In this document: piece by piece, positions 56,508-64,000 of the stretch
How positions within the stretch are numbered: the first letter of the stretch is position 1
Layout of the letters: each line of letters begins with the position of its first letter
Assembly (NCBI RefSeq): GCF_025790165.1
Contig: NZ_CP094970.1
Location: 1,984,001 to 2,048,000 of the forward strand
Direction of reading: 5' to 3'
Source: Solicola gregarius
GTDB lineage: Bacteria > Actinomycetota > Actinomycetes > Propionibacteriales > Nocardioidaceae
DNA length: 64,000 nt
Notes under the pieces: model-generated
What the model was told of the DNA's origin: nothing
Database searches by the model: none
What the model saw: the letters and a program-made list of their open reading frames with translations, nothing else
Translations under genes and position numbers: made by a program

Positions 56508-58538
56508 TCAGCGGCGTACGTTGACGGTGACCGTCTTCGACTTGTTCGGATTCGACTCGCTGCGTACGCGCACCTTGACCTTCGCCTTCTTGGCCGCGTC
56601 GTCGCCCGGGGTCACGTAGATGACCGCGGAGCCGCCGCGTCCGGCGCGTACGGCCAGCACGTCCTTCGGCTGCCAGGACGACCAGCCGCCGCCCTTCACC
56701 CGAGTCGAGATCCGGTAGACGTCGGACGAGAACCTTCCACCGGCCGACTCACCCGAGTTGAACACCGGAACCTTGATCTTGAGCGATCCGCCGACGACCC
56801 ACTGCTCCTTCGGAGTTCCGAGCTTCACGCCACGCCGGATCGACGGATCATCGTGCAGGGCGCGCACCGCGACCTGGTACGACAGCACGCCGTCGGCATC
56901 CCGCTTGCGGTCGAGTACGTAGAACGCGAGGTCATTGGCCTTGTCGACGTACTCGTACTTCGAGCCGGAATCGGTGCCGGCATGGAACAACCCGTCCGAC
57001 AGCTGTCGGTAGTCGCCGAGCGAGACCATCGCGTCCGTGCCGTCGGGGCGCGTGAAGTCGACCAGGTCGATGTCCTGCGGGTTCGCGTCCTTCACCCAGA
57101 TGAACGGGGCGCGGTCCTGGTCCTTGGTCTTCGCGAGCAGCACGCCGGAATCGGGCGTGAACGAGTCACTGCCCATCCGATCGACGACCTCGACGGTGTA
57201 GTTGTCGTAGCCGCCGCCGTCGCAGAGGTACGCCTTGTCGCCCGTGTTGCCCTCGGCTGCGCAGTCGGAGAGGTCGCCGCCGGTGAGGCGAAGGTTGACT
57301 CCGGAGATGAGGCCCTCGCCCTGCACCTCGCGGGCGGTGACGTTCGTCGTCAGCACGCCCTTGGAGATGAGGCGCTGCCGCGACAGGTTGACGACCGACT
57401 TCTCGTCGACGATGCCGAGCTCCAGCTTGTTGCGCAGCATGTGCTGAGCGCCCATCTGCGCACCGATGGTCGACGGGATGTACCAGCGACTGTGCGGACC
57501 CCCGGGCCCGTTGAACGTGCCGCGGCTGAGCATGTCCCAGATGCCGGAGTACGAGCGGCGCAGCGGGTCTCCGTACGGGTTGTTGTAGTTGTCGCCGATG
57601 CCGAGGTTGTGGCTGAACTCGTGCGCGTACACGGCGCGGCCGCTGCTCTCCGCCTCGATCGAGGTGTTGCCCGAGGCGTTCGGCCACATCGAGGCGGCGG
57701 CACGCCAGGACGTCCACGGCACGTACCTGGTCTTCGACCAGTTCTCCAACGTCGGGTCGGCCTCCTTGAGGTCGGCCGGCGGGCCGAACTCGTCGGTGAC
57801 GTCATCCTGGGTCTGGAACTTCATCTCGCCGAACTCCTGCCACGTCGCCGACTCGTCCTCACCGGCGCCGATGTAGAAGACGTTGTCGAACTTGTCGGCG
57901 ATGCCCTTCCCGGCGTCGGCCTCCCATTTGGCCAGGGAGTCATCGCGGAAGCTGCGATCGCAGTTGCCCGTCTTCGGGCAGTCGTTGCCGAAGCCCTCGA
58001 GGTGGTACTCGAACTCGCGACCGGGCAGTCGGTACGGGCCGAACGCGGTCAGCTTGATGCCGAACTTGCCGGCGGAGTCCTCCATCCAGTACTCGTTGAT
58101 GGTGTGCCCCTCGTTCAGGCCGTTGGGCTCGTTGAGGAGCTTTCGGTAGAACTCCGGTACGTCCGCGCGGGGGATGTCGTGTGCCTCGTCGGTCGGCATG
58201 CCGAACGGCGTCGAGTTCGGGGGTTGGGTGACGGCGAAGTCCTGGTCGGCGTAGTCGACCAGCACGATGGCGGCGTTGAACTGCTTCTTCGTCGGCTCCA
58301 GCGACGGGTCGGACCAGTCCGTACCGGGCACCGGTTTGAAGTCGTCCCACGTCATATCGTCCGGATTCACCCAGTTCTGCGGGTCGATCGGCGTACCGAC
58401 GGGGTCCTGCGCGGCGACTGCCGCGGCCGAGGAGGTCGGTGTCGTGCGGGCGGGGGTGTCGGCGTACGTGGCGGCCGAGACCAGTGCCGCGGCCGTGACA
58501 ACGGCGGACAGTGCCGCGCCGGTGCGAAGCATGCTCAT
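56508..58538 (-). CDS. Secreted M6-family metalloprotease
   Basis: A 676-residue exported protease (signal MLRTGAALSAVVTAAALVSAATYA). The zinc site is AVYAHEFSHNLGIGDN (HEFSH) and MLSRGTFNGPGGP follows as in immune-inhibitor-A-like M6 peptidases. An N-terminal domain precedes it, and a C-terminal beta-sandwich (VPVFNSGESAGGRFSSDVYRI) ends the protein. Expected role: degradation of external proteins. It is divergent from another secreted peptidase gene. Confidence 0.9.
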   Translation of the reverse strand: MSMLRTGAALSAVVTAAALVSAATYADTPARTTPTSSAAAVAAQDPVGTPIDPQNWVNPDDMTWDDFKPVPGTDWSDPSLEPTKKQFNAAIVLVDYADQDFAVTQPPNSTPFGMPTDEAHDIPRADVPEFYRKLLNEPNGLNEGHTINEYWMEDSAGKFGIKLTAFGPYRLPGREFEYHLEGFGNDCPKTGNCDRSFRDDSLAKWEADAGKGIADKFDNVFYIGAGEDESATWQEFGEMKFQTQDDVTDEFGPPADLKEADPTLENWSKTRYVPWTSWRAAASMWPNASGNTSIEAESSGRAVYAHEFSHNLGIGDNYNNPYGDPLRRSYSGIWDMLSRGTFNGPGGPHSRWYIPSTIGAQMGAQHMLRNKLELGIVDEKSVVNLSRQRLISKGVLTTNVTAREVQGEGLISGVNLRLTGGDLSDCAAEGNTGDKAYLCDGGGYDNYTVEVVDRMGSDSFTPDSGVLLAKTKDQDRAPFIWVKDANPQDIDLVDFTRPDGTDAMVSLGDYRQLSDGLFHAGTDSGSKYEYVDKANDLAFYVLDRKRDADGVLSYQVAVRALHDDPSIRRGVKLGTPKEQWVVGGSLKIKVPVFNSGESAGGRFSSDVYRISTRVKGGGWSSWQPKDVLAVRAGRGGSAVIYVTPGDDAAKKAKVKVRVRSESNPNKSKTVTVNVRR

Positions 58539-58721
58539 GACGGTTCCCTTCGCGGGGTGTGCGGGGTCCGCTCAATCTATGCCCGACTCGCGAGTAGCGC
58601 TCCCCTCAGATTCGCGATGGACTCGGCGACGGCCTATTACAGGTTGACGCGGGCGCTCATTAGCGGTCAGATGTGGCGTACGCGCCTGGGGCCGGCGTCA
58701 CCGTCGAGTGGAGGGCGATTC

Positions 58722-60554
58722 GTGTTCAGAACATCCAACCGCGCCAGGGGCCTGGTGGTCGGCGCATCCGCCGCCGTGCTCGCGGCCGGCGTACTCAGTA
58801 GCCAGGCAGGCGGCGCGTCCGCCGACACCGACTTCGAGGGCCCGGTGTTCGAGGACGGCATGAGCCAGCCGGTCTTCGACGACAACCCGGACGACTGGAT
58901 CCGCCAGGAGCTGTGGGTCGAGACGGGTTTCGACAGCGACGGCGACGGCGCTCGCGACCGTGTCCACGTGAGCCTGGCACGACCGGCCGAGACCGAGTCG
59001 GCGGACGTACAGGTGCCGGTGATCTACGAGGACAGCCCCTACTACGCGGGCATCGGCCCGGCCGAGAACTGGGGCGTCGACCATCCGCTCGGTGATCCGC
59101 CCGCGACCCGCCCCGTCACCCCGCCGTGGGACGCGCGCGACACGAGCCCGATCATCTCGACCGGCTACGAGTCGACGTGGATCCCCCGCGGGTACGCCGT
59201 GGTCCACTCCGAGTCGCCGGGCACCGGGTTGTCCGACGGCTGCCCGACCTCGGGCGGTCCGAACGAGTCGCTCGCACCCAAGGCGGTCATCGACTGGCTG
59301 AACGGGCGCGCGCAGGCGTACGCCGGGCAGGACTCCGACGAGACCGTGCCGGCCCCCGGCTGGACGACCGGCAAGGTCGGCATGACCGGCACGTCGTACA
59401 ACGGCACGTTGCCGGAGGGGGTCGCGACGACGGGAGTCGAGGGACTCGAGGCGATCATTCCCGTATCGGCGATCAGCTCCTGGTACGACTACTACCGCGC
59501 CAACGGCGCCGTGCGCGCACCCGGCGGCTACCAGGGCGAGGACACCGACGTGCTCGCGGACGCGGTCTACTCGCGGTCCGATCGCGAGATCTGTCAGCCG
59601 GTGATCGACAAGCTCGCCGCCGAGCAGGACCGAGCGACCGGCGACTACAGCCGCTACTGGGCCAACCGCGACTACATGCGCGATGTCGACAACGTGCACG
59701 CCGCAACGCTGGTGGCGCACGGGCTGAACGATTGGAACGTGATGGCGAAGAACGCCGCGCGGTTCTACCGCGCCGTCGAGCGCAACCACGTGCCGCACCA
59801 GATCTACCTGCACCAGGGCGGGCACGGTGGGGCGCCGCCCGACGACATGATGAACCGCTGGTTCACCCGGTTCCTCTACGGCGTCGACAACGGCGTCGAG
59901 AAGGCGCCGCACGCGTACGTCGTGCGCGAGGGCGACGACCGCGGCGATCCGACCGCGTACGCGGACTTCCCGGATCCCAAGGCGGATGACGTTCGGTTGC
60001 GTACAACTCCCGGTGGTCGGACGCAGGGCGGCCTGACGACGCGCTCGCATGGGCCGGGCAAGCACGAGTCGCTCGTCGACGATGCGAGTATCCAGGCGCA
60101 GACACTGGTCGACGCCGCCACGTCGGAGCACCGTCTCGCGTACCTGACGAAGCGGACCGACGAGGACGTGCGCATCAGCGGCACCCCGACCGTGCGCCTG
60201 CGGGCGGCGTTCAGCGAGAAGCGAGCGAACCTGACGGCGTTACTGGTGCAGTACAACGCCGATGGGTCGGCGACGATCCTGACGCGTGGGTGGATGGATC
60301 CGCGAAACCGGCGCTCGGACCGTTCCGAGATCCCGCTGCGTCCCGGCCGATCGGCGATGCTGCGCTTCGACCTGCAGCCCAAGGACTCCGTGATCCCGGC
60401 GGGCTCGCGCGTCGGACTCGTGGTGATGTCCAGCGACAACGAGTTCACCATTCGGCCGCCGGCCGGCACGAAGTTGACGCTCGACACCCGCTCGAGCCGG
60501 CTGAACCTGCCGGTCGTGGGCGGGAACCACGCCTGGCGGAACGCGTTGCGCTAG
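58722..60554 (+). CDS. Secreted Xaa-Pro dipeptidyl-peptidase (S15)
   Basis: A 610-residue exported serine peptidase. Signal: ARGLVVGASAAVLAAGVLSSQAGGASA. Catalytic Ser is S225 in MTGTSYNGTLPEG; the acid and His are near HGLNDWNVM and LHQGGHGGAPPDDM. The C-terminal jelly-roll domain (IPAGSRVGLVVMSSDNEFTIRPPAG) is typical of S15/CocE proteins. GTG 58722 with GGAGGG upstream is the start; the same frame is open for 809 codons upstream, but that part is only the antisense of the M6 protease. Confidence 0.88.
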   Translation: MFRTSNRARGLVVGASAAVLAAGVLSSQAGGASADTDFEGPVFEDGMSQPVFDDNPDDWIRQELWVETGFDSDGDGARDRVHVSLARPAETESADVQVPVIYEDSPYYAGIGPAENWGVDHPLGDPPATRPVTPPWDARDTSPIISTGYESTWIPRGYAVVHSESPGTGLSDGCPTSGGPNESLAPKAVIDWLNGRAQAYAGQDSDETVPAPGWTTGKVGMTGTSYNGTLPEGVATTGVEGLEAIIPVSAISSWYDYYRANGAVRAPGGYQGEDTDVLADAVYSRSDREICQPVIDKLAAEQDRATGDYSRYWANRDYMRDVDNVHAATLVAHGLNDWNVMAKNAARFYRAVERNHVPHQIYLHQGGHGGAPPDDMMNRWFTRFLYGVDNGVEKAPHAYVVREGDDRGDPTAYADFPDPKADDVRLRTTPGGRTQGGLTTRSHGPGKHESLVDDASIQAQTLVDAATSEHRLAYLTKRTDEDVRISGTPTVRLRAAFSEKRANLTALLVQYNADGSATILTRGWMDPRNRRSDRSEIPLRPGRSAMLRFDLQPKDSVIPAGSRVGLVVMSSDNEFTIRPPAGTKLTLDTRSSRLNLPVVGGNHAWRNALR

Positions 60555-60680
60555 TCACCAACTCGCCGAGGTACGGATTCCCGCCAATAGAACCATCCGC
60601 ATTGGCAGGAAGCCGTACTTCGGCGTGACTCACGCGAGGTGGCCGTGGGTGCCTCCGGTTGCGATTGCTATATGACATCG

Positions 60681-60695
60681 ATCATGTAACATGAT
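60681..60695. promoter_or_regulatory. Palindromic operator upstream of the AurF-like gene
   Basis: ATCATGTAACATGAT has perfect 7-bp arms around one base. Flanking GACATC and GATGTC add further symmetry with a 4-bp insertion. It resembles a TetR-type site. No regulator gene lies next to it in this window. Confidence 0.7.
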
Positions 60696-60722
60696 GTCTG
60701 ACGAGTAACCGTCGGAACGGAG

Positions 60723-61628
60723 ATGCCCATGACCAGCACAGCCGCACGCGAAGAGTCCGAGCACGCGACCACCCAGCGGCTGCTCGAGTCGTCGGCGACC
60801 CTGTCGTACGACCCCGCCACCGAGGTCGACTGGGACACTCCCCTCGACACCGGCGACCACGGCGCGAGCCCCGAGTGGAGCACGCTCTACGGCACCTCGT
60901 ACTGGGACGAGATGACCGACGAACAGCGGCGCGAGCTCACCCGGCAGGAGGCCGCCTCGGTCGCGAGTACGGGCATCTGGTTCGAGATGATCCTGCAGCA
61001 GATGATGCTGCGCGACTTCTACGCAAAGGATCCGACCGACCCCGACTTCCAGTGGGCGCTCACCGAGATCGCCGACGAGTGCCGGCACTCGATCATGTTC
61101 GCCCGCGGTGCCGAGAAGCTGCGCGCGCCCGCATACCGGCCGAAGCGCCACGTCGTCGAGCTCGGTCGCGCGTTCAAGACCATCGCCGCGGGCGAGACGG
61201 CGTACGCGGCGATCCTCGTCGCCGAGGAGGTCCTCGACGTGATGCAGCGCGACTGGATGCGCGACGAGCGGATCGCGCCGTTCGTGCGCACGATCAACAA
61301 CATCCACGTGATCGAGGAGTCGCGGCACATGAAGTTCGCCCGCGAAGAGGTACGCGAGCGGATGGCAGGCACCGGTTGGTTGCGTCGCCAGGTGGGTGCC
61401 GTGGTGACCGCCATCGCGTCGTACTTCATCGTCACCAGCATGGTGAACGACAAGGTGTACGAGCGCGCCGGACTCGACAAGTCGCGCGCGCTGCGTGAGG
61501 CGAGGGCCAACGAGCATCACAAGTCGCAGATGCGCTCGAGCTGCTCGGGCCTGATGGACTTCCTGGCGTCGGTCGGGCTGCTGACCAAGCCCGCGCAGTT
61601 CTTCTACAAACGCGCCAACCTGCTCTGA
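60723..61628 (+). CDS. AurF-like diiron oxygenase
   Basis: A 301-residue helical protein with the metal ligands of the diiron AurF family: E88 (WFEMILQQMML), E115/E119 and H122 (EIADECRHSIMF), the E168-E169 pair (LVAEEVLDVMQRD), and H195, E199 and H202 (HVIEESRHMKF). Family members oxidise amines to nitro compounds or hydroxylate other substrates. It is one-base-overlapped with a ferredoxin-reductase gene, its likely electron donor. The substrate is unknown. ATG 60723 is used. Confidence 0.87.
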   Translation: MPMTSTAAREESEHATTQRLLESSATLSYDPATEVDWDTPLDTGDHGASPEWSTLYGTSYWDEMTDEQRRELTRQEAASVASTGIWFEMILQQMMLRDFYAKDPTDPDFQWALTEIADECRHSIMFARGAEKLRAPAYRPKRHVVELGRAFKTIAAGETAYAAILVAEEVLDVMQRDWMRDERIAPFVRTINNIHVIEESRHMKFAREEVRERMAGTGWLRRQVGAVVTAIASYFIVTSMVNDKVYERAGLDKSRALREARANEHHKSQMRSSCSGLMDFLASVGLLTKPAQFFYKRANLL

Positions 61629-63118
61629 TGCCGTACGCGATCACCCAGGAGTGTTGCAGCGATGCAACCTGCGTGTCGGTGTGTCCGGTCAACTGCATCC
61701 ACCCGACACCGGACGAGCCCGACTTCGGCACGACCGAGATGCTGTACGTCGACCCGCGTTCGTGCATCGACTGTGGCGCTTGCGCGGATGCGTGCCCCGT
61801 CGATGCGGTCATGCCGATCGACATGCTCACCGCGTCCCTGCGCGAGTACGCCGATGTCAACGCCGCGTACTACGAAGACGCGCCGGCGCTGCGCACGGAT
61901 GTCGAGCCCAACTTCCATGAGTGGGCACCGGTCGCGTTCAAGCGGAGCCTGCCGTCGGACTTCGGTCCATTACGGGTGGCGATCGTCGGCACCGGCCCGG
62001 CCGGTATGTATGCGGCCGAAGACCTCTTGCTGCACACGAATGCCAAGGTCTCGCTGATCGACCGGCTGCCGGTCGCGGGCGGACTCGTCCGGTTCGGTGT
62101 CGCCCCCGACCACCCGTCGACGAAGGGGATCTCGTCGACGTTCGAGCGGTATCGCAACCACCCGCGCACCACGCTGTATCTCGGACTCGAGGTGGGGCGG
62201 GAGATCACCCATGAGGAACTGGCAGCGCACCACGACGCGGTGATCTATGCGGTGGGTGCGTCCGCCGACCGGCGTCTCGGCGTGCCGGGTGAGGACGTGC
62301 CCGGATCCCTTGCTGCGCGTACGTTCGTGGCTTGGTACAACCGTCACCCGGACGTCTCCCCTGACGCGATCGACCTGTCGGCCGAGCGGATCGTCGTCAT
62401 CGGCACGGGCAACGTCGCGCTCGACGTGGCGCGGATCCTGACTACCGATCCCGGCACGCTCGCGGGCACCGACATCGCACCCCACGCGCTGCAGGCGCTG
62501 CGGGCGAGCAAGGTACGCGAGGTGGTGCTGCTCGGGCGCCGCGGACCCGAGCACGCGGCGTACACGACGCCAGAGTTGCGGGCCCTTCGGCAGGGTGTCG
62601 AGGTCGTCGTCGACGGTCATGACGCAACAATCGTCGATGCGATCGCCGTCGCAGCCGACGGCGACAAGGCCGGCGTGCTGCGTGGTCTCGACACCAGTCG
62701 AGTCGATTGGACCGCCCCGCCGCCACCGGGCCGGCGGATCGTGTTGCGCTTCGAGAGCACGCAGACGGAGATCCTCGGCGATCAACAGGTACGCGCCGTG
62801 CGTACGTCTGATGGGTCCGAGATCCCCGCGGGAATGGTGCTACGCGCCATCGGCTATCGCGGACAACCCGTTAGGGACCTGCCCTTCGACGAGGAGACGG
62901 CGACCGTCCCCGGCGACGCCGGCCGGGTCGCAGGGGTGCCCGGCACGTACGTCGTCGGCTGGATCAAGCGTGGCCCGTCCGGCGGCATCGGCGCCAACCG
63001 CAGGTGCGCAGAGGAGACGGTCGGCAGCCTGCTCGCCGACGCGGTCGACGGCCGGCTCGCCCCACCGAAGCATGGTCGTCGCTCCTTCGACAGCCTCGCC
63101 CGCCGCCGATCGAGCTGA
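61628..63118 (+). CDS. Ferredoxin - NADP reductase fusion (FprB-like)
   Basis: A 496-residue protein joining a two-cluster ferredoxin to an FNR-type flavoprotein. N-terminal cysteines: C9/C10, C15, C19, C23 (QECCSDATCVSVCPVNCIHP) and C46, C49, C52, C56 (CIDCGACADACPVD). The FAD motif is VGTGPAGMYAAEDLL and the NADP motif VVIGTGNVALDVARIL. It should move electrons from NADPH to the diiron enzyme encoded just before. FprB of mycobacteria has this same fusion. Confidence 0.93.
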   Translation: MPYAITQECCSDATCVSVCPVNCIHPTPDEPDFGTTEMLYVDPRSCIDCGACADACPVDAVMPIDMLTASLREYADVNAAYYEDAPALRTDVEPNFHEWAPVAFKRSLPSDFGPLRVAIVGTGPAGMYAAEDLLLHTNAKVSLIDRLPVAGGLVRFGVAPDHPSTKGISSTFERYRNHPRTTLYLGLEVGREITHEELAAHHDAVIYAVGASADRRLGVPGEDVPGSLAARTFVAWYNRHPDVSPDAIDLSAERIVVIGTGNVALDVARILTTDPGTLAGTDIAPHALQALRASKVREVVLLGRRGPEHAAYTTPELRALRQGVEVVVDGHDATIVDAIAVAADGDKAGVLRGLDTSRVDWTAPPPPGRRIVLRFESTQTEILGDQQVRAVRTSDGSEIPAGMVLRAIGYRGQPVRDLPFDEETATVPGDAGRVAGVPGTYVVGWIKRGPSGGIGANRRCAEETVGSLLADAVDGRLAPPKHGRRSFDSLARRRSS

Positions 63119-63163
63119 ACCGAGGCGGGAATACGCGGCGCCGCCGAACGGGTTTTCGTCGGC

Positions 63164-64000
63164 ATGAAGTTCGCTCTCTCCTGGAACACCGCGTACTACG
63201 GCACCGGCGCCGACCAAATGTCGGCGATCGCCCAGCACGCGGAGGGTCTCGGGTTCGAGGCGATCTACGTACCCGAGCACATCGCGTTGAGCGCGCGTCC
63301 CGAGCCTGCACAGCTCGCGCTTCCGGCCGATACGGAGGTCGTGGACCCGCTCGGTGCGCTGGCCTACCTCGCGGCTACGACGGAGCGGATCCTCCTCGGC
63401 ACGGGCGTCCTGCTGCTCCCCTACCACCACCCGGTGACCCTTGCGAAGCAGCTGGCAACCATCGATCTGCTGTCCAAAGGACGGTTGCGGCTCGTGACGA
63501 TCGGGCTCGGCACTGTGCCGGCGGAGGCGGCGGCATTCGGCGTCGATTACGCGGCGCGTGGTCGCGTCGCGGACGACGCGATGGATGCGCTCCGCCTGCT
63601 GTGGGCCGGCGACCGTGACGGTGTTTCGCACGACGGTGAGTTCTACTCGTTCGACTCGCTCACCAGCTTCCCCAAGCCGTATCAGGCCGACGGAGTGCCG
63701 CTCCACGTCGGCGGTTCGAGCCGTGCCGCGGCTCGTCGCGCCGGAGCGAGGGGCAGCGGCTGGTTCCCGGGCGGGCGGCTGAGCCTGCCGCAGCGTGCCG
63801 AGCTGTGGCAGCTTGTCCAGGACACCGCGGCTGCCGCAGGACGCAGCCTCGACGGGTTCGACCACACCCGCTGGGGCACCATCGACATGACCACTGATGA
63901 CGTCGCCGCACGAGCCGAGCAAGGTGTCACCCGCCTGGTGGTCGCGCCCACCGGATCTACGGTCGATGAACAGCGAGCCGAGCTCTCGGCATTCGCGCAG
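63164..64000 (+). CDS. LLM-class F420-dependent oxidoreductase (3' end cut)
   Basis: 279 codons from ATG 63164 to the window edge, still open. It reads MKFALSWNTAYYGTGADQMS..., then LGFEAIYVPEHIALSARP, LLGTGVLLLPYHHPVTLAKQLATIDLLSKGRL, and PLHVGGSSRAAARRA, matching the TIGR03619-type F420/flavin LLM family. Whether it shares a transcript with the diiron genes (45-bp gap) is unknown. The substrate is not known. Confidence 0.88.
   Translation, partial: MKFALSWNTAYYGTGADQMSAIAQHAEGLGFEAIYVPEHIALSARPEPAQLALPADTEVVDPLGALAYLAATTERILLGTGVLLLPYHHPVTLAKQLATIDLLSKGRLRLVTIGLGTVPAEAAAFGVDYAARGRVADDAMDALRLLWAGDRDGVSHDGEFYSFDSLTSFPKPYQADGVPLHVGGSSRAAARRAGARGSGWFPGGRLSLPQRAELWQLVQDTAAAAGRSLDGFDHTRWGTIDMTTDDVAARAEQGVTRLVVAPTGSTVDEQRAELSAFAQ

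Noticed and set aside
56295-58721. An 809-codon open extension upstream of the S15 peptidase gene on the plus strand
   Set aside because: It is exactly antisense to the M6 protease, has no domains or signal peptide and is rich in Arg/Val/Asp, as expected for a shadow frame in GC-rich DNA.

Overview
The window is about 64 kb of high-GC actinobacterial chromosome spanning the replication origin. The order cca - DUF6049 gene - murJ - pseudokinase - sigM - anti-sigma - trxB - trxA - parB - parA - rsmG - jag - yidC - yidD - rnpA - rpmH - dnaA - dnaN - gnd - recF - DUF721 gene - gyrB - gyrA - DUF3566 gene - tRNA-Ile - DLW-39 gene - tRNA-Ala is the classic actinobacterial oriC neighbourhood. A mycothiol-dependent dehydrogenase and an F420-type LLM oxidoreductase also point to Actinobacteria. 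The lack of the cwlM region and the split MurJ/pseudokinase suggest a relative of Nocardioides/Aeromicrobium rather than Mycobacterium, but genus is inference only.

Layout. 1-5.4 kb: TetR/MFS drug-efflux pair with a tandem operator, a second MFS gene, a lipid kinase and a Tat-exported TIM-barrel protein. 5.4-16.3 kb: a VapBC-like pair, then the conserved cell-envelope/redox block (cca to trxA). 16.3-18.1 kb: an ArsR-MFS insertion. 18.1-23.1 kb: a tightly overlapping leftward operon (rpmH to parB) carrying two perfect parS sites inside coding sequence. 23.1-23.6 kb: rpmH-dnaA intergenic region with palindromes and DnaA boxes. 23.6-36.4 kb: rightward replication block, with a DnaA-box cluster (probable oriC) between dnaA and dnaN. 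36.5-64 kb: accessory genes, including an eroded MntA-HepT pair, an ArsR/AHSA1 pair, two atypical ECF sigma genes with their usual partners, an ABC exporter, a frameshifted reductase gene, manA plus a membrane glycosyltransferase, a SigB-family sigma factor, a divergent LysR/dehydratase pair, mycothiol-dependent formaldehyde detoxification, an HxlR-regulated MFS, two secreted peptidases, and an AurF-like diiron oxygenase with its fused ferredoxin-reductase.

Genes work together mainly as short regulator-target units, most with a visible palindrome in the shared promoter. Genes on either side of dnaA mostly point away from it, as expected for leading-strand transcription. I did not find a clear undescribed defence or biosynthetic system. 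The candidates most worth following are the stand-alone MurJ-linked pseudokinase, the AurF/FprB-like operon with its orphan operator, the eroded HepT toxin, and the palindromes inside and upstream of dnaA.
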